Translations under genes and position numbers: made by a program
The notes under the pieces: model-generated
Databases searched by the model: none
Told to the model about the DNA's origin: nothing
The model's input: only the letters and a program-made list of their open reading frames with translations
Assembly (NCBI RefSeq): GCF_005405305.1
Contig: NZ_BJDU01000009.1
Span: 1-64,000, forward strand
Reading direction: 5' to 3'
Origin: Companilactobacillus formosensis
GTDB lineage: Bacteria; Bacillota; Bacilli; Lactobacillales; Lactobacillaceae
Length of the DNA stretch: 64,000 nt
Shown: one piece after another, positions 25,071-33,211 of the stretch
Layout of the letters: each line of letters opens with the position of its first letter
Position numbering within the stretch: position 1 is the first letter of the stretch

Positions 25071-25973
25071 ATGTTTTCTAAGGGAAAAAAATTTATTGGA
25101 ATTATTTTAGGATTGATTTTTATTGTAGTTTTAGCGGGATGTACTAATAAGAAGACTAGTACTTCCTCAGACAAACTAAATATTGTCACAACGACTGATT
25201 TTTACGGTGAAGTTGCTAAGAAGATTGTCGGTAACAAGGGTAGCGTTACTTCAATTATTAGTAATCCTGCCGTTGATCCTCATGATTTTGAACCAACAAC
25301 CAAAACGGCTCAAATTGTTAGTAAAGCTGATGTTACAGTTGCCAACGGTTTGGGATACGATTCATGGATGAATAAACTAGACAAGCAAGACGGAACATAT
25401 ATCAAAATTGGTGAGGATGTCATGAATAAAAAGACTGGCGATAATCCTCATATTTGGTACAATCCGCAGACGATGCCCAAATATGCACAATATTTGGCTA
25501 ACGAATTATCTAAGCAACAACCTAAGAATAAAAAGTATTTTCAACAAAATGCTAAAAAGTACATAGCTTCGTTGAAACCTGTGAAAAATGAGTTAGCAAA
25601 ACTTAAGACAGCTTCGCAAAAAGTAACTAATAAAGAAGTTTATGTCAGTGAACCAGTTTTTGATTATTCAATTAAGGCAACTGGGTTCAAAGTAGGTAAC
25701 AAAGAGTTTGAAAAGGCTGTTGAAAATGGAACTGACCCAACACCTCAAACGATTAAAACTATGCAAGACAATATTAAAGCTAAAAAAATTGCTTTCTTTG
25801 TTTTAAATATTCAAACAGACAGCAAGCTAGTTAATAATTTGGTTGATTTAGCAAAGAAAAATGATATTCCGGTTCTAGAAGTTACGGAAACATTGCCAAA
25901 AGATAAGACTTACACTGAATGGATGTTATCGCAATATCAAGCAATGAATAAAATTTTACAAGGTGAAAAATAA
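25071..25973 (+). CDS. Zinc (metal) ABC transporter substrate-binding lipoprotein (ZnuA/AdcA-like)
   Basis: 300 aa. Signal peptide with lipobox VVLAGC (lipidated Cys about residue 24). TTDFYGEVAKKIVG, VDPHDFEPTTK (metal His), NPHIWYNPQTMPKYA (metal His) and a C-terminal VTETLPKDKTYTEWM follow the cluster A-I metal-binding protein pattern. There is no His-rich loop. First gene of a three-gene zinc uptake operon behind a Zur-like box. Manganese cannot be ruled out from sequence alone. Confidence 0.88.
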   Translation: MFSKGKKFIGIILGLIFIVVLAGCTNKKTSTSSDKLNIVTTTDFYGEVAKKIVGNKGSVTSIISNPAVDPHDFEPTTKTAQIVSKADVTVANGLGYDSWMNKLDKQDGTYIKIGEDVMNKKTGDNPHIWYNPQTMPKYAQYLANELSKQQPKNKKYFQQNAKKYIASLKPVKNELAKLKTASQKVTNKEVYVSEPVFDYSIKATGFKVGNKEFEKAVENGTDPTPQTIKTMQDNIKAKKIAFFVLNIQTDSKLVNNLVDLAKKNDIPVLEVTETLPKDKTYTEWMLSQYQAMNKILQGEK

Positions 25974-25975
25974 TT

Positions 25976-26644
25976 TTGATTGAAGCAAAAAATTTAACTA
26001 AGCGTTTTGGAAACCAATTAGTTTTTCAAAATGTTAATTTTAAAATAAATCAGGGCGATTTTTTAAGCCTAATCGGACCTAATGGATCTGGAAAAACCAC
26101 TTTAGTCAAAATACTAATGGGGTTAGAGCCAAAAACTAGTGGCGAATTAAACTTCGATCACAAGCAGACAATCGGCTATGTTCCACAATTTCGAAACATC
26201 GATAACGATTATCCACTAAGTATCGAAGCTTTTATCCGACTTAATTTGAAATTTACGTTCAGTCCAACAAAACGTCATCAAAATGACCAATTGATTCAAG
26301 AAATTTTAGAGAAGACGGGATTGACTGATTTGAAAGATCGTCCTCTAGGATTAGCTTCTGGTGGTGAAAAGCAAAAAGCTTATTTGGCACAGGCATTGTT
26401 GAATGAGCCCAAAATCTTAATTCTTGATGAATCGACAGCTAGTTTAGATGTTGAGGTAAAAATGCAATTGATGGATTTAGTTGCCGAATTAAATAAAAAA
26501 TATCAATTGACAGTTATTTTCATTACACATGATTATGAATTGACCAAAAAATATACGACTAAGGCACTTTTCTTCCAAAATAAAACTCTGAAGGAAATTC
26601 CTATTAGTCATATTTCAGAAAAAATGTTTGAGATGGAGGGATAA
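25976..26644 (+). CDS. Zinc ABC transporter ATPase (ZnuC/AdcC-like)
   Basis: 222 aa from TTG 25976. Walker A GPNGSGKTT, Q-loop YVPQFRNID, signature LASGGEKQKAYLAQAL (LASGG for the usual LSGG), Walker B ILILDESTASLD with Ser following the catalytic Glu, and switch FITHDYEL. It energises zinc import with the flanking binding protein and permease. Its stop lies one base before the permease start. Confidence 0.9.
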   Translation: MIEAKNLTKRFGNQLVFQNVNFKINQGDFLSLIGPNGSGKTTLVKILMGLEPKTSGELNFDHKQTIGYVPQFRNIDNDYPLSIEAFIRLNLKFTFSPTKRHQNDQLIQEILEKTGLTDLKDRPLGLASGGEKQKAYLAQALLNEPKILILDESTASLDVEVKMQLMDLVAELNKKYQLTVIFITHDYELTKKYTTKALFFQNKTLKEIPISHISEKMFEMEG

Positions 26645-26645
26645 A

Positions 26646-27443
26646 ATGTTTGAATATGAATTTATGCGTCAAGCCTTTATCGCCAGTACTTTCATTGCTA
26701 TTACGGCTGGTATCGTTGGCGTCTTCGTGGTTTCCAGAAATATGTCCTTTCTCTCGCATACTTTGTCAGAAATTGGTTTTGCTGGAGCGTCATTTGGAAT
26801 TTTGATTGGAATATCTCCTTTAGCAGGGATGATTCTTTTCACGATTATTAGTTCAATAGCAGTTGGTAGTCTAAGTTCAGAAAGTTCACGACGGGAAGCT
26901 TCGATTAGTGCTATTTCTTCATTATTTATTGGTTTAGGAATTCTTTTTCTATCATTATCTTCAGAATCGAGTAGTTATGCGACGAATATTTTATTTGGTA
27001 GTATCGTTGGTATTAGTGCCAAAGAAGTTCAACAGTTAGTAATTTTGGCAGTAGTAGTAATTGCCATTTTCATAATTTTTTACAAGCCATTGTCATTTGA
27101 TTCCTTCGACCATATTGGCGCTCGTGCAGCTGGCTTGAAGACTCGTTTGTTATCGATCGCTTTCTTGGTAACTTTAGCTTTGAGTGTCAGTATCGGTGCC
27201 CAAATCGTTGGCTCATTGTTAGTCTTCGTGTTATTAACGTTGCCTGGTGCTACAGCTAAGTATTTGGTTCACACGATACCTAAGTTGTTGATGGTTTCAG
27301 TGGGATTATCATTGGCTGGTGTTTGGTTAGGCTTGTATCTTGCCTTTATTACCAATTGGCCAGTTACTTTCTTTATTTCTAGTTTTGAAGTTTTAGCTTA
27401 CTTCTGTGGTTTGACTTATAAAAATTGGAAATTAAATCATTAA
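26646..27443 (+). CDS. Zinc ABC transporter permease (ZnuB/AdcB-like)
   Basis: 265 aa from ATG 26646 (GGAGGG six bases upstream; the in-frame ATG at 26628 lies inside the ATPase gene). About eight membrane segments. FMRQAFIASTFIAITAGIVGVFVV, LSHTLSEIGFAGASFG and HIGARAAGLKTRLLSI are typical of the metal ABC-3 family. Last gene of the operon, followed by a terminator. Confidence 0.9.
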   Translation: MFEYEFMRQAFIASTFIAITAGIVGVFVVSRNMSFLSHTLSEIGFAGASFGILIGISPLAGMILFTIISSIAVGSLSSESSRREASISAISSLFIGLGILFLSLSSESSSYATNILFGSIVGISAKEVQQLVILAVVVIAIFIIFYKPLSFDSFDHIGARAAGLKTRLLSIAFLVTLALSVSIGAQIVGSLLVFVLLTLPGATAKYLVHTIPKLLMVSVGLSLAGVWLGLYLAFITNWPVTFFISSFEVLAYFCGLTYKNWKLNH

Positions 27444-27489
27444 TATTTAGACAGCAAGAGTTTGGGATATAACATCCGATTTTAAATAA

Positions 27490-27519
27490 AGCACGATAGA
27501 ATTTTCTATCGTGTTTTTT
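27490..27519 (+). terminator. Terminator of the zinc operon
   Basis: GCACGATAGAA / TTCTATCGTG stem and six T. Confidence 0.8.
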
Positions 27520-27568
27520 GATGTGTCAATTTTGCTATATCAAATGAAGAATAGAAAGTTATAGCTAA

Positions 27569-28441
27569 TTATTGTAAATTACGAAATTGCTTAGGAGTTT
27601 TGCCAATTCTTTTTTTAAAAATAGCGATGAAATGACTTGGTTGATTGAATCCCACTTTATTTGCAATATCAGTGATATTGGAGTCTGAATTTTGTAAAAG
27701 TATGATTGATTTTTGAAGTCGGTAATCAAGTAAGTATTCGTATGGAGTGATATTAAGTGTTGAATGAAAGCAACGTAAACATTCAGATTTACTAACGTGA
27801 GCACTATTAGCGATGGAAGTAATAGTTATTTTTTCCGCAAAATGGTGATGAATGTAATTTAAAAAAATATACATTCTCTCTTTGGTTAGATTATTATTGG
27901 GAATATCAGTTGGTAGATCAATGTTTTCTTGCATTAATAACCAAATATTGTGTAGATTTACTAAAACTCGGTAGGGATATAAATCAGAGTTTCTATCGTC
28001 AAGCGTGGTTAGTTTTTTCAACAATTTCAAAATTTTTCTATGCCAAGGAATACTAGGCAATAAATGGACAAAGTTAAAATTTTGATTGTTGATTAGTTTA
28101 TTTACTGTAGTATTTGCAGGACTATTCAAATAAAAATTCAGAAATTTTTCGGGAAAGATGAAACTATGGTAATTAGATTGGGTCGTGGGTTCAATGAGAT
28201 GAATTTGGTTTTTATTTAAAAATAATCCTTCATTTGAATTTAAAATGATGTTTTTGTTTTCTAATGTGGAAAAGGTAATAGGACCCTTGGAAATAAAAAT
28301 GAATTGTAGATCCTCATGCCAATGCCAGGTTCGAAAGCCTGGGTTATGTGGAAAAGCCGCTATTCCTTTGACGTTCAAAACCAAATAAGGAAAAGAATTT
28401 TTTTGATATAAATTAATAGAATTGATGATATTTTCAGCCAT
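27569..28441 (-). CDS. AraC-family transcriptional regulator
   Basis: 290 aa. An N-terminal cupin-like sensing domain (FRTWHWHEDLQFIFISKGPITF) is followed by two C-terminal HTHs: KITITSIANSAHVSKSECLR and the second with LLQNSDSNITDIANKVGFNQ, then SHFIAIFKKRIGKTPKQFR. It is divergent from a TauE/SafE-type permease gene, which it probably controls. The effector is unknown. Confidence 0.88.
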   Translation of the reverse strand: MAENIINSINLYQKNSFPYLVLNVKGIAAFPHNPGFRTWHWHEDLQFIFISKGPITFSTLENKNIILNSNEGLFLNKNQIHLIEPTTQSNYHSFIFPEKFLNFYLNSPANTTVNKLINNQNFNFVHLLPSIPWHRKILKLLKKLTTLDDRNSDLYPYRVLVNLHNIWLLMQENIDLPTDIPNNNLTKERMYIFLNYIHHHFAEKITITSIANSAHVSKSECLRCFHSTLNITPYEYLLDYRLQKSIILLQNSDSNITDIANKVGFNQPSHFIAIFKKRIGKTPKQFRNLQ

Positions 28442-28540
28442 TAGACAATTACCTTGAAGATATTGTGATATTTTTTGATGATTTAATGTGACTATAACAT
28501 TGAATGATTGGATATGATAATGAGAAGAAAGGAACTTATT

Positions 28541-29281
28541 ATGTTCAATTTTATTTTAATTTTAGTTTTTTTAGGCGGTATTTTCGGTGGCATGATTTCT
28601 TCAGTTGCGGGCGGAGCTTCAATAGTTTCTTATCCAATTTTATTGATCAGTGGAGTTCCACCAATTTTTGCTAACATAACTAATCATGGAGCATTGATTT
28701 TTGATTATTTGGGAGCAATTTCTTCATCTACTGAGGAATTAAAGGGACATTGGAAACAATCAATTTTCTATGCTATGAGTGCCACAGTTGGAGCAGTATT
28801 TGGTACATACTTATTATTGGCTTTTCCTTCAAAGGTATTCGAAAAAGTAGTACCCATTTTTTTAGTTTTATCAGGTATCCTTTTTTTAATTGGAAACAAG
28901 AAAAAAAACTCGACAAGGGTAATTCCTAAATTTTTGATTGTTGTCATCATGTTCATGATGGGATGTTATACAGGATATTTTGGTGGTGCTAATGGTGTCA
29001 TTCTTTTAGCTGCACTGGATTATTTAACTAATGAAAATTTTTTAGTTAATAATGCGATTAAAAATGTAATTTGTGGGTTAGCTAATGTTGTTGCGTTTGT
29101 CATTTTTATCTTCAGATCGCAAGTTTATTGGTTACAAGGTATCTTTTTAGCAGCGGGAATGTTGATAGGTGGTTTTTTAGGTCCAAGGATATTACGTCAT
29201 ATATCGATTGTTAAATTACGCTGGGTCATTGCCATATTGGCCTTTATACAAGCAAATTATTTCTTTATTCAATCCTATTAA
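28541..29281 (+). CDS. TSUP (TauE/SafE) family membrane permease
   Basis: 246 aa from ATG 28541 (AAAGGA seven bases upstream). Eight or so membrane segments. GGIFGGMISSVAGGASIVSYPIL and GCYTGYFGGANGVILLAALDY are the two family repeats. TSUP proteins move organosulfonates, sulfite or related anions. It is divergently paired with an AraC regulator. Whether it relates to the sulfonate-type importer 8 kb upstream is unknown. Confidence 0.85.
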   Translation: MFNFILILVFLGGIFGGMISSVAGGASIVSYPILLISGVPPIFANITNHGALIFDYLGAISSSTEELKGHWKQSIFYAMSATVGAVFGTYLLLAFPSKVFEKVVPIFLVLSGILFLIGNKKKNSTRVIPKFLIVVIMFMMGCYTGYFGGANGVILLAALDYLTNENFLVNNAIKNVICGLANVVAFVIFIFRSQVYWLQGIFLAAGMLIGGFLGPRILRHISIVKLRWVIAILAFIQANYFFIQSY

Positions 29282-29350
29282 ATGGTGAAAAAGGCTTGAA
29301 ATCTCTTCCTTTGTTATTTCTAAAAATGTTTTTTGTTATAGTATAGAAGC

Positions 29351-29394
29351 AAATAAAGTCCAGAAATCATTACGATTTCTGGACCTTATTTTTA
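29351..29394. terminator. Bidirectional terminator
   Basis: GTCCAGAAATC / GATTTCTGGAC stem with AATAA/TTATT flanks, T run on the + strand and A run on the other, between convergent genes. Confidence 0.8.
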
Positions 29395-29425
29395 TCGTCT
29401 AGAATTTTTGCCATCATTATTCAAA

Positions 29426-29839
29426 TTAATTATTTATGTGTTCAGCTAATTGAATAATTCGTTGTTTGATGTCATCTCGTGAAGATCTAAAAGCAGTCGC
29501 AATTTCTTCATCACTGCCAGTTGCTAGGGCAGGGTCATTAATAGGCCAATGCAACCAACGAGCATTTTGAGGAATAATACATTTATCGCGAGCTTCACCA
29601 CAAAGGGTAATTACTACTGTTGCTTGTTCAAGAAAATCAGAATCGATTAATTTTGAATACTGTTGCGAAATATCGATTCCATCTTCAGCCATAGTTTTAA
29701 CAGCCCAGGGATTCAATCCATCGACTCTCACGCCAGCACTTTGAACATTCCAGTCAGGTAAATATTGTTTAGCGTATCCTTCAGCAATTTGACTACGACA
29801 AGCGTTGCCACTACACAAAAAATAAATACTCTTAGTCAT
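29426..29839 (-). CDS. arsC: Low-molecular-weight phosphatase-fold protein, thioredoxin-type arsenate reductase (ArsC-like)
   Basis: 137 aa. P-loop CSGNACRSQIAEGYA contains the first catalytic Cys and Arg. LCGEARDKC supplies the second and third Cys of the redox relay, and WPINDPA supplies the general acid Asp. These three Cys define arsenate reductases that use thioredoxin. Its start lies inside the end of perR (8-bp overlap), so it is co-transcribed with a peroxide regulator. No arsR or arsB lies beside it, and a general oxidative-stress role is possible. Confidence 0.86.
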   Translation of the reverse strand: MTKSIYFLCSGNACRSQIAEGYAKQYLPDWNVQSAGVRVDGLNPWAVKTMAEDGIDISQQYSKLIDSDFLEQATVVITLCGEARDKCIIPQNARWLHWPINDPALATGSDEEIATAFRSSRDDIKQRIIQLAEHINN

Positions 29840-30296
29840 TTTGCTTAATTCCTAACTTGATCTGACATTCAGGGCATAAACCATAAACTTCCATATGATT
29901 ACCAGAAATCATATAACCGGAAATCTCGGCCGTTTTTTCTTCAAGGTTCTTTTCGGTATCGCTAAATCCAGGATACGTAACGTCTACAATCCGTCCACAA
30001 TTTGTACAAATGGCGTGATAGTGGGGTGTGCCGAAGTAATCGTAATGGGTACTTCCATCTCCGTTTTGTAATTCGACGACTAAATGGTGGTCAACAAAAG
30101 TGTTCAGCGTATTATAAATTGTAGATGCTCCAATATTAGGTAAATCTTTACTGAGTCCATCGCGGATCGTTTCAACGGTAGGATGATTATGATGACTAAC
30201 TAAGTATGCCAAAATAATGTGCCGCTGTGGAGTAACTCTGAGCTTATGATCTTTTAGGACTTGTAGTGTTTCTTCCATTACAGCATTACTAGCCAT
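29832..30296 (-). CDS. perR: Fur-family peroxide regulator
   Basis: 154 aa from ATG 30296 (AAAGGAAG upstream; TTG 30302 is the alternative). HKLRVTPQRHIILAYL and GASTIYNTLNTFVDHHLV form the winged helix. The YDYFGTPHYHAICTNCGRIVDVTYPG block closely follows known PerR proteins, with the DxxxxxHxH-type regulatory metal ligands and two CxxC zinc sites. Its own promoter contains a PerR-like box shared with the divergent CCC1-type operon. Confidence 0.85.
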   Translation of the reverse strand: MASNAVMEETLQVLKDHKLRVTPQRHIILAYLVSHHNHPTVETIRDGLSKDLPNIGASTIYNTLNTFVDHHLVVELQNGDGSTHYDYFGTPHYHAICTNCGRIVDVTYPGFSDTEKNLEEKTAEISGYMISGNHMEVYGLCPECQIKLGIKQND

Positions 30297-30319
30297 GAGC
30301 AATCTTCCTTTCTACCTTA

Positions 30320-30336
30320 GAATCATTTCAATGTAA
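30320..30336. promoter_or_regulatory. PerR-box-like motif upstream of perR
   Basis: GAATCATTTCAATGTAA, within TTAGAATCATTTCAA which fits 11 of 14 defined positions of the known PerR box TTATAATnATTATAA. A near-identical motif occurs upstream of the divergent operon. Confidence 0.5.
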
Positions 30337-30457
30337 TTATATGACGAAATTAGAGAGAATACCAAAGAAAACTTCTAAAAACCTTGAAAACGTTTTAAGG
30401 AGGTATTTCGTTTACTTTTAAAAAGGTCTGCGTTATTATGTAGTCGTTAACAGATGA

Positions 30458-30474
30458 GAACCATTCCAATGTAA
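30458..30474. promoter_or_regulatory. PerR-box-like motif upstream of the VIT/CCC1 operon
   Basis: GAACCATTCCAATGTAA differs from the perR-proximal motif by only two pyrimidine transitions over 17 bases. It lies 24 bases before the start codon of the first VIT/CCC1 gene. Confidence 0.5.
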
Positions 30475-30497
30475 CAAAAAATTAAGGAGTGAGCATC

Positions 30498-31187
30498 ATG
30501 CCTAAAGCAAAGAAAAAACAAAGTTTAGCTGAAAAAATCAATGTCATGCGTGCCAGTGTTATGGGTGCCAATGATGGAATTATTTCAATTGCCGGTATTG
30601 TTATCGGTGTTGCTAGTGCTCAAAGTAATAATCATGCTATTTTTCTATCAGGTATTGCCGGAATGTTAGCCGGAACAGTTTCAATGGCAATGGGTGAATG
30701 GGTATCAGTTAGTACCCAAAGTGATTCTGAAAAAAGAGCGGTAGAAAAAGAATCCGCAGCGTTAGATGGACATTACGATGATGAATTTGATTTCATTCGC
30801 AATAAATATCAAGCTACTGGAATCTCTAATGAATTAGCCACTCAAGCTACTAAAGAAATGATGAGTGATGATCCACTCGATGTAGCTGTTCGTGAAAAAT
30901 ATGGCTTTAATCCGAAAGAAAAGACCAGTGCGATTGCTGCAGCGATGGCCTCAATGATTTCTTTCCCAACTGGTTCAATTTTGCCGCTGGTTTCTATTAC
31001 AATGTTCCCTCAAAGTATTAAGATGATTGCAACTGTCATTGCAGTGATGATTGCTTTGGCAATTACCGGTTATACAGCTGCAGCTTTAGGTGGTGCCAAC
31101 CGTGGTAAAGCCGTTTTGAGAAATATCGTTTCCGGATTATTGACGATGTTAGTAACTTATTTAATTGGATCTTTATTCGCACATTAA
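30498..31187 (+). CDS. VIT1/CCC1-family membrane protein (iron/manganese transporter), paralogue 1
   Basis: 229 aa from ATG 30498 (AAGGAG eight bases upstream). VMRASVMGANDGIISIAGIVIG, MAMGEWVSVSTQSDSEK (metal-site Met/Glu) and a charged cytoplasmic loop precede three more membrane segments with IAAAMASMISFPTGSILPL. Family members export or sequester Fe2+/Mn2+. It is divergent from perR and shares a PerR-box-like motif, so peroxide- or metal-responsive control is likely. Confidence 0.88.
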   Translation: MPKAKKKQSLAEKINVMRASVMGANDGIISIAGIVIGVASAQSNNHAIFLSGIAGMLAGTVSMAMGEWVSVSTQSDSEKRAVEKESAALDGHYDDEFDFIRNKYQATGISNELATQATKEMMSDDPLDVAVREKYGFNPKEKTSAIAAAMASMISFPTGSILPLVSITMFPQSIKMIATVIAVMIALAITGYTAAALGGANRGKAVLRNIVSGLLTMLVTYLIGSLFAH

Positions 31188-31200
31188 GGAGTGAGAAACG

Positions 31201-31902
31201 TTGAAATCAATGACAATGTCTAAACCCAAAAAACAAAAGAAAACTATGGCCGAACGTTCAAATACTCTTCGTGCTGGAGTTTTAGGTTCAAATGATGGTA
31301 TTTTAACCGTTGTTGGTGTTTTGTTCTCAGTTGCTGTAGCGACAACTAACACCTTCACAATCTTTATTGCTGGACTATCAGATTTGCTCGCATGTGCTTT
31401 TTCAATGGCTTCTGGAGAATATGCTTCAGTTAGCTCTCAAAAGGATACCGAAAGAGCTGCAATTGAAAAAGAACGTGAACTAATCAAAACTAATTATCAA
31501 GATGAATTGGACGTTGTAGCTAAGTTCTACGTTGATCGTGGCGTCAAACAAGCTACTGCCGATAAGATTGCTAAAGAATTAATGGAACAAGATGCTTTAG
31601 GAACGGTTGTCCGTGTTAAATACGATTTGCAATTAGGTCATTATATGAATCCTTGGGATGCTGCCTTTTCATCACTAGTTTCAGCTGCATCTGGTGGGAT
31701 TTTCCCATTAGTAGCGATGACTCTATTACCAAACGCTATTAAATGGCCAGGAACAATTTTAGCCGTTACTTTGTCAGTCGCTTTGACAGGATTCTTAAGT
31801 GCTAAATTAGGTGATGGTTTAGTTAAAACTGCTATTATTAGAAATGTAATTGTCGGTATTGTAACTATGGCAATTCACTATTCAGTTGGTTTAATGCTTT
31901 AA
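31201..31902 (+). CDS. VIT1/CCC1-family membrane protein, paralogue 2
   Basis: 233 aa from TTG 31201 (GGAG nine bases upstream). Same architecture as the previous gene: TLRAGVLGSNDGILTVVGVLF, FSMASGEYASVSSQKDTER, and AFSSLVSAASGGIFPLVAM. It lies 13 bases downstream of its paralogue, so the two are co-transcribed and may act as a heteromer or have different metal preference (inference). Confidence 0.88.
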   Translation: MKSMTMSKPKKQKKTMAERSNTLRAGVLGSNDGILTVVGVLFSVAVATTNTFTIFIAGLSDLLACAFSMASGEYASVSSQKDTERAAIEKERELIKTNYQDELDVVAKFYVDRGVKQATADKIAKELMEQDALGTVVRVKYDLQLGHYMNPWDAAFSSLVSAASGGIFPLVAMTLLPNAIKWPGTILAVTLSVALTGFLSAKLGDGLVKTAIIRNVIVGIVTMAIHYSVGLML

Positions 31903-31924
31903 TAAAAATAAAATATTTCAATAT

Positions 31925-31975
31925 AAAAAATCTCATTAGAATGCAAATTTTCTAACATTTTAATGAGATTTTTTT
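31925..31975 (+). terminator. Terminator of the VIT/CCC1 operon
   Basis: AAATCTCATTA / TAATGAGATTT stem, T run follows. Confidence 0.8.
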
Positions 31976-31993
31976 AGTATTTATTGAATAGAA

Positions 31994-32036
31994 ATTGAAA
32001 CCAGTCACCGGATTTTCACAGACGATGGCAGTCTTA
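31994..32036 (+). repeat. Scar of repeat module B (distal end only)
   Basis: ACCAGTCACCGGATTTTC...CAGACGATGGCAG resembles the distal end of the 42.3-kb module B copy (CCAGCCACAGGATTTTTG...CGGACGACGGC). Confidence 0.5.
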
Positions 32037-32041
32037 GAAGA

Positions 32042-32311
32042 TTACTTAGTTTTTAACATCAAATCCAACGATTTTTGTAATTCCTCGAGTTGTTTTTCAT
32101 CGGTACAATTAGAATTCTTACGGATATTTTGGGCAATAACTAACTTCATCGCTTTATCGACACTGGATTTAACGGCAGATAATTGCATTAAAACTTGATC
32201 GCAAGGTTTGTCATCATCCATCATTCTCAGTACGGCATCTAGCTGACCCCGAGAACGTTTTAAACGACTAGTTATTTTTTTGCTGGCAATTTCTTCGGGT
32301 GTTTGAGACAT
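32042..32311 (-). CDS. CsoR/RcnR-family (DUF156) repressor lacking the canonical copper ligands
   Basis: 89 aa four-helix repressor: RLKRSRGQLDAVLRMMDDDKPCDQVLMQLSAV (shown in two motifs: RLKRSRGQLDAVL, KPCDQVLMQLSAV). The first Cys is present. By co-linear comparison with Bacillus CsoR, the expected His becomes Asn (IAQN) and the second Cys becomes Asn, with a Cys only three residues later. It may therefore sense something other than Cu(I), for example reactive sulfur or thiol stress. Divergent from a thioredoxin gene, with a palindromic operator inside each promoter. Confidence 0.86.
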   Translation of the reverse strand: MSQTPEEIASKKITSRLKRSRGQLDAVLRMMDDDKPCDQVLMQLSAVKSSVDKAMKLVIAQNIRKNSNCTDEKQLEELQKSLDLMLKTK

Positions 32312-32340
32312 AATTTCCTCCCAAATGGTTTGTTTAGTTA

Positions 32341-32369
32341 ATTATACCCATATGGGTAACGGGTCGCAA
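32341..32369 (-). promoter_or_regulatory. Promoter of the CsoR-like gene with operator in its spacer
   Basis: On the reverse strand: -35 TTGCGA (32364-32369), 17-bp spacer, -10 TATAAT (32341-32346). The perfect palindrome TACCCATATGGGTA (32345-32358) sits between, like known CsoR operators built on TACCC/GGGTA arms. Confidence 0.72.
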
Positions 32370-32413
32370 ATAATTGCATTTTAAATCTTGAATATGTTGA
32401 TAAAACAAAATAG

Positions 32414-32442
32414 TTGCACACTTTTACCCTAGGGGGTATATT
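32414..32442 (+). promoter_or_regulatory. Thioredoxin promoter with CsoR-type operator in its spacer
   Basis: -35 TTGCAC, 17-bp spacer, -10 TATATT. The operator TACCCTAGGGGGTA (32425-32438) overlaps the spacer and the -10, matching the arms of the repressor gene's own operator. Confidence 0.72.
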
Positions 32443-32474
32443 GGGTACATAAGATATGAGAAGGAGATTGAATG

Positions 32475-32798
32475 ATGGCAAATATCACTGAGTTATCAGA
32501 TAAGACATTCAACGATGAGACAAGTAAGGGACTAGTTATTACAGATTTTAACGCCGACTGGTGTCCTCCATGTAAGATGATGAATCCAATTTTGGAGAAG
32601 TTATCTTCTAAAGATGAATTAGGCGATAAGATCAAGTTTACTTCTATGAACGTTGATCACAATCCTGATACACCTAATAACTTCGGAATTCAAGGTATCC
32701 CAACATTTATCATCAAGAAAGATGGTAACGTTGTAGGACGTATGGTTGGTTATCAACCAGAAGAGAAATTCCGCATGGCTTTAGAGAAGTATATGTAA
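32475..32798 (+). CDS. Thioredoxin with CPPC active site
   Basis: 107 aa from ATG 32475 (AAGGAG eight bases upstream; ATG 32472 is also possible). The thioredoxin fold is clear, with FNADWCPPCKMMNP instead of the usual WCGPC, and the cis-Pro loop GIQGIPTFII. The Gly-to-Pro change should raise the redox potential. It is divergent from and probably repressed by the CsoR-like protein, which suggests thiol/persulfide stress. It could also serve ArsC. Confidence 0.9.
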   Translation: MANITELSDKTFNDETSKGLVITDFNADWCPPCKMMNPILEKLSSKDELGDKIKFTSMNVDHNPDTPNNFGIQGIPTFIIKKDGNVVGRMVGYQPEEKFRMALEKYM

Positions 32799-32806
32799 AA
32801 AGCACA

Positions 32807-32841
32807 ATATCCGATACTTTTTTGGTATCGGATATTTTTTT
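32807..32841 (+). terminator. Rho-independent terminator
   Basis: ATATCCGATAC / GTATCGGATAT perfect stem followed by seven T. Confidence 0.85.
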
Positions 32842-32908
32842 GCCCTCAAAAGGTGTTATATTTATCTGTGAAAACGGTCACAAAATTCTTCAGAAGGGAT
32901 GATTGCAC

Positions 32909-33178
32909 ATGGCTACTTTACCCAGAACGTTGAAATATATCAGTTGGTTTGAAGGAGAAATCATTACTATCGATTTTGGCAGGTCGGTTGATTTTGACCC
33001 CAAGATTTATCCTGAATTGTCGCAATTAGGACGTTGGATTTCTTCAGATGATTCCTCCAAATATTACTTAGCATACAAGATGGATGGCAGTTTCCCAGAT
33101 AAGACCATCAATCGAGTGTTGGGCGATTTGAATTTGAACGGATACGAGTTAGTTCACAGTGGCGTAACCTACGCATAA
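32909..33178 (+). CDS. Hypothetical small protein
   Basis: 89 aa from ATG 32909 (GAAGGG ten bases upstream; TTG 32903 is the alternative). Acidic/aromatic with alternating strands: TLKYISWFEGEIITIDFG, LGRWISSDDSSKYYLAYKM, NLNGYELVHSGVTYA. No membrane segment and no motif I recognise. Monocistronic with its own terminator. Confidence 0.65.
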   Translation: MATLPRTLKYISWFEGEIITIDFGRSVDFDPKIYPELSQLGRWISSDDSSKYYLAYKMDGSFPDKTINRVLGDLNLNGYELVHSGVTYA

Positions 33179-33181
33179 TAG

Positions 33182-33206
33182 AAGAGCCGAAATGATCGGC
33201 TTTTTT
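33182..33206 (+). terminator. Terminator
   Basis: AAGAGCCGA / TCGGCTTTT stem with T run, between convergent genes. Confidence 0.75.
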
Positions 33207-33211
33207 ATTTT

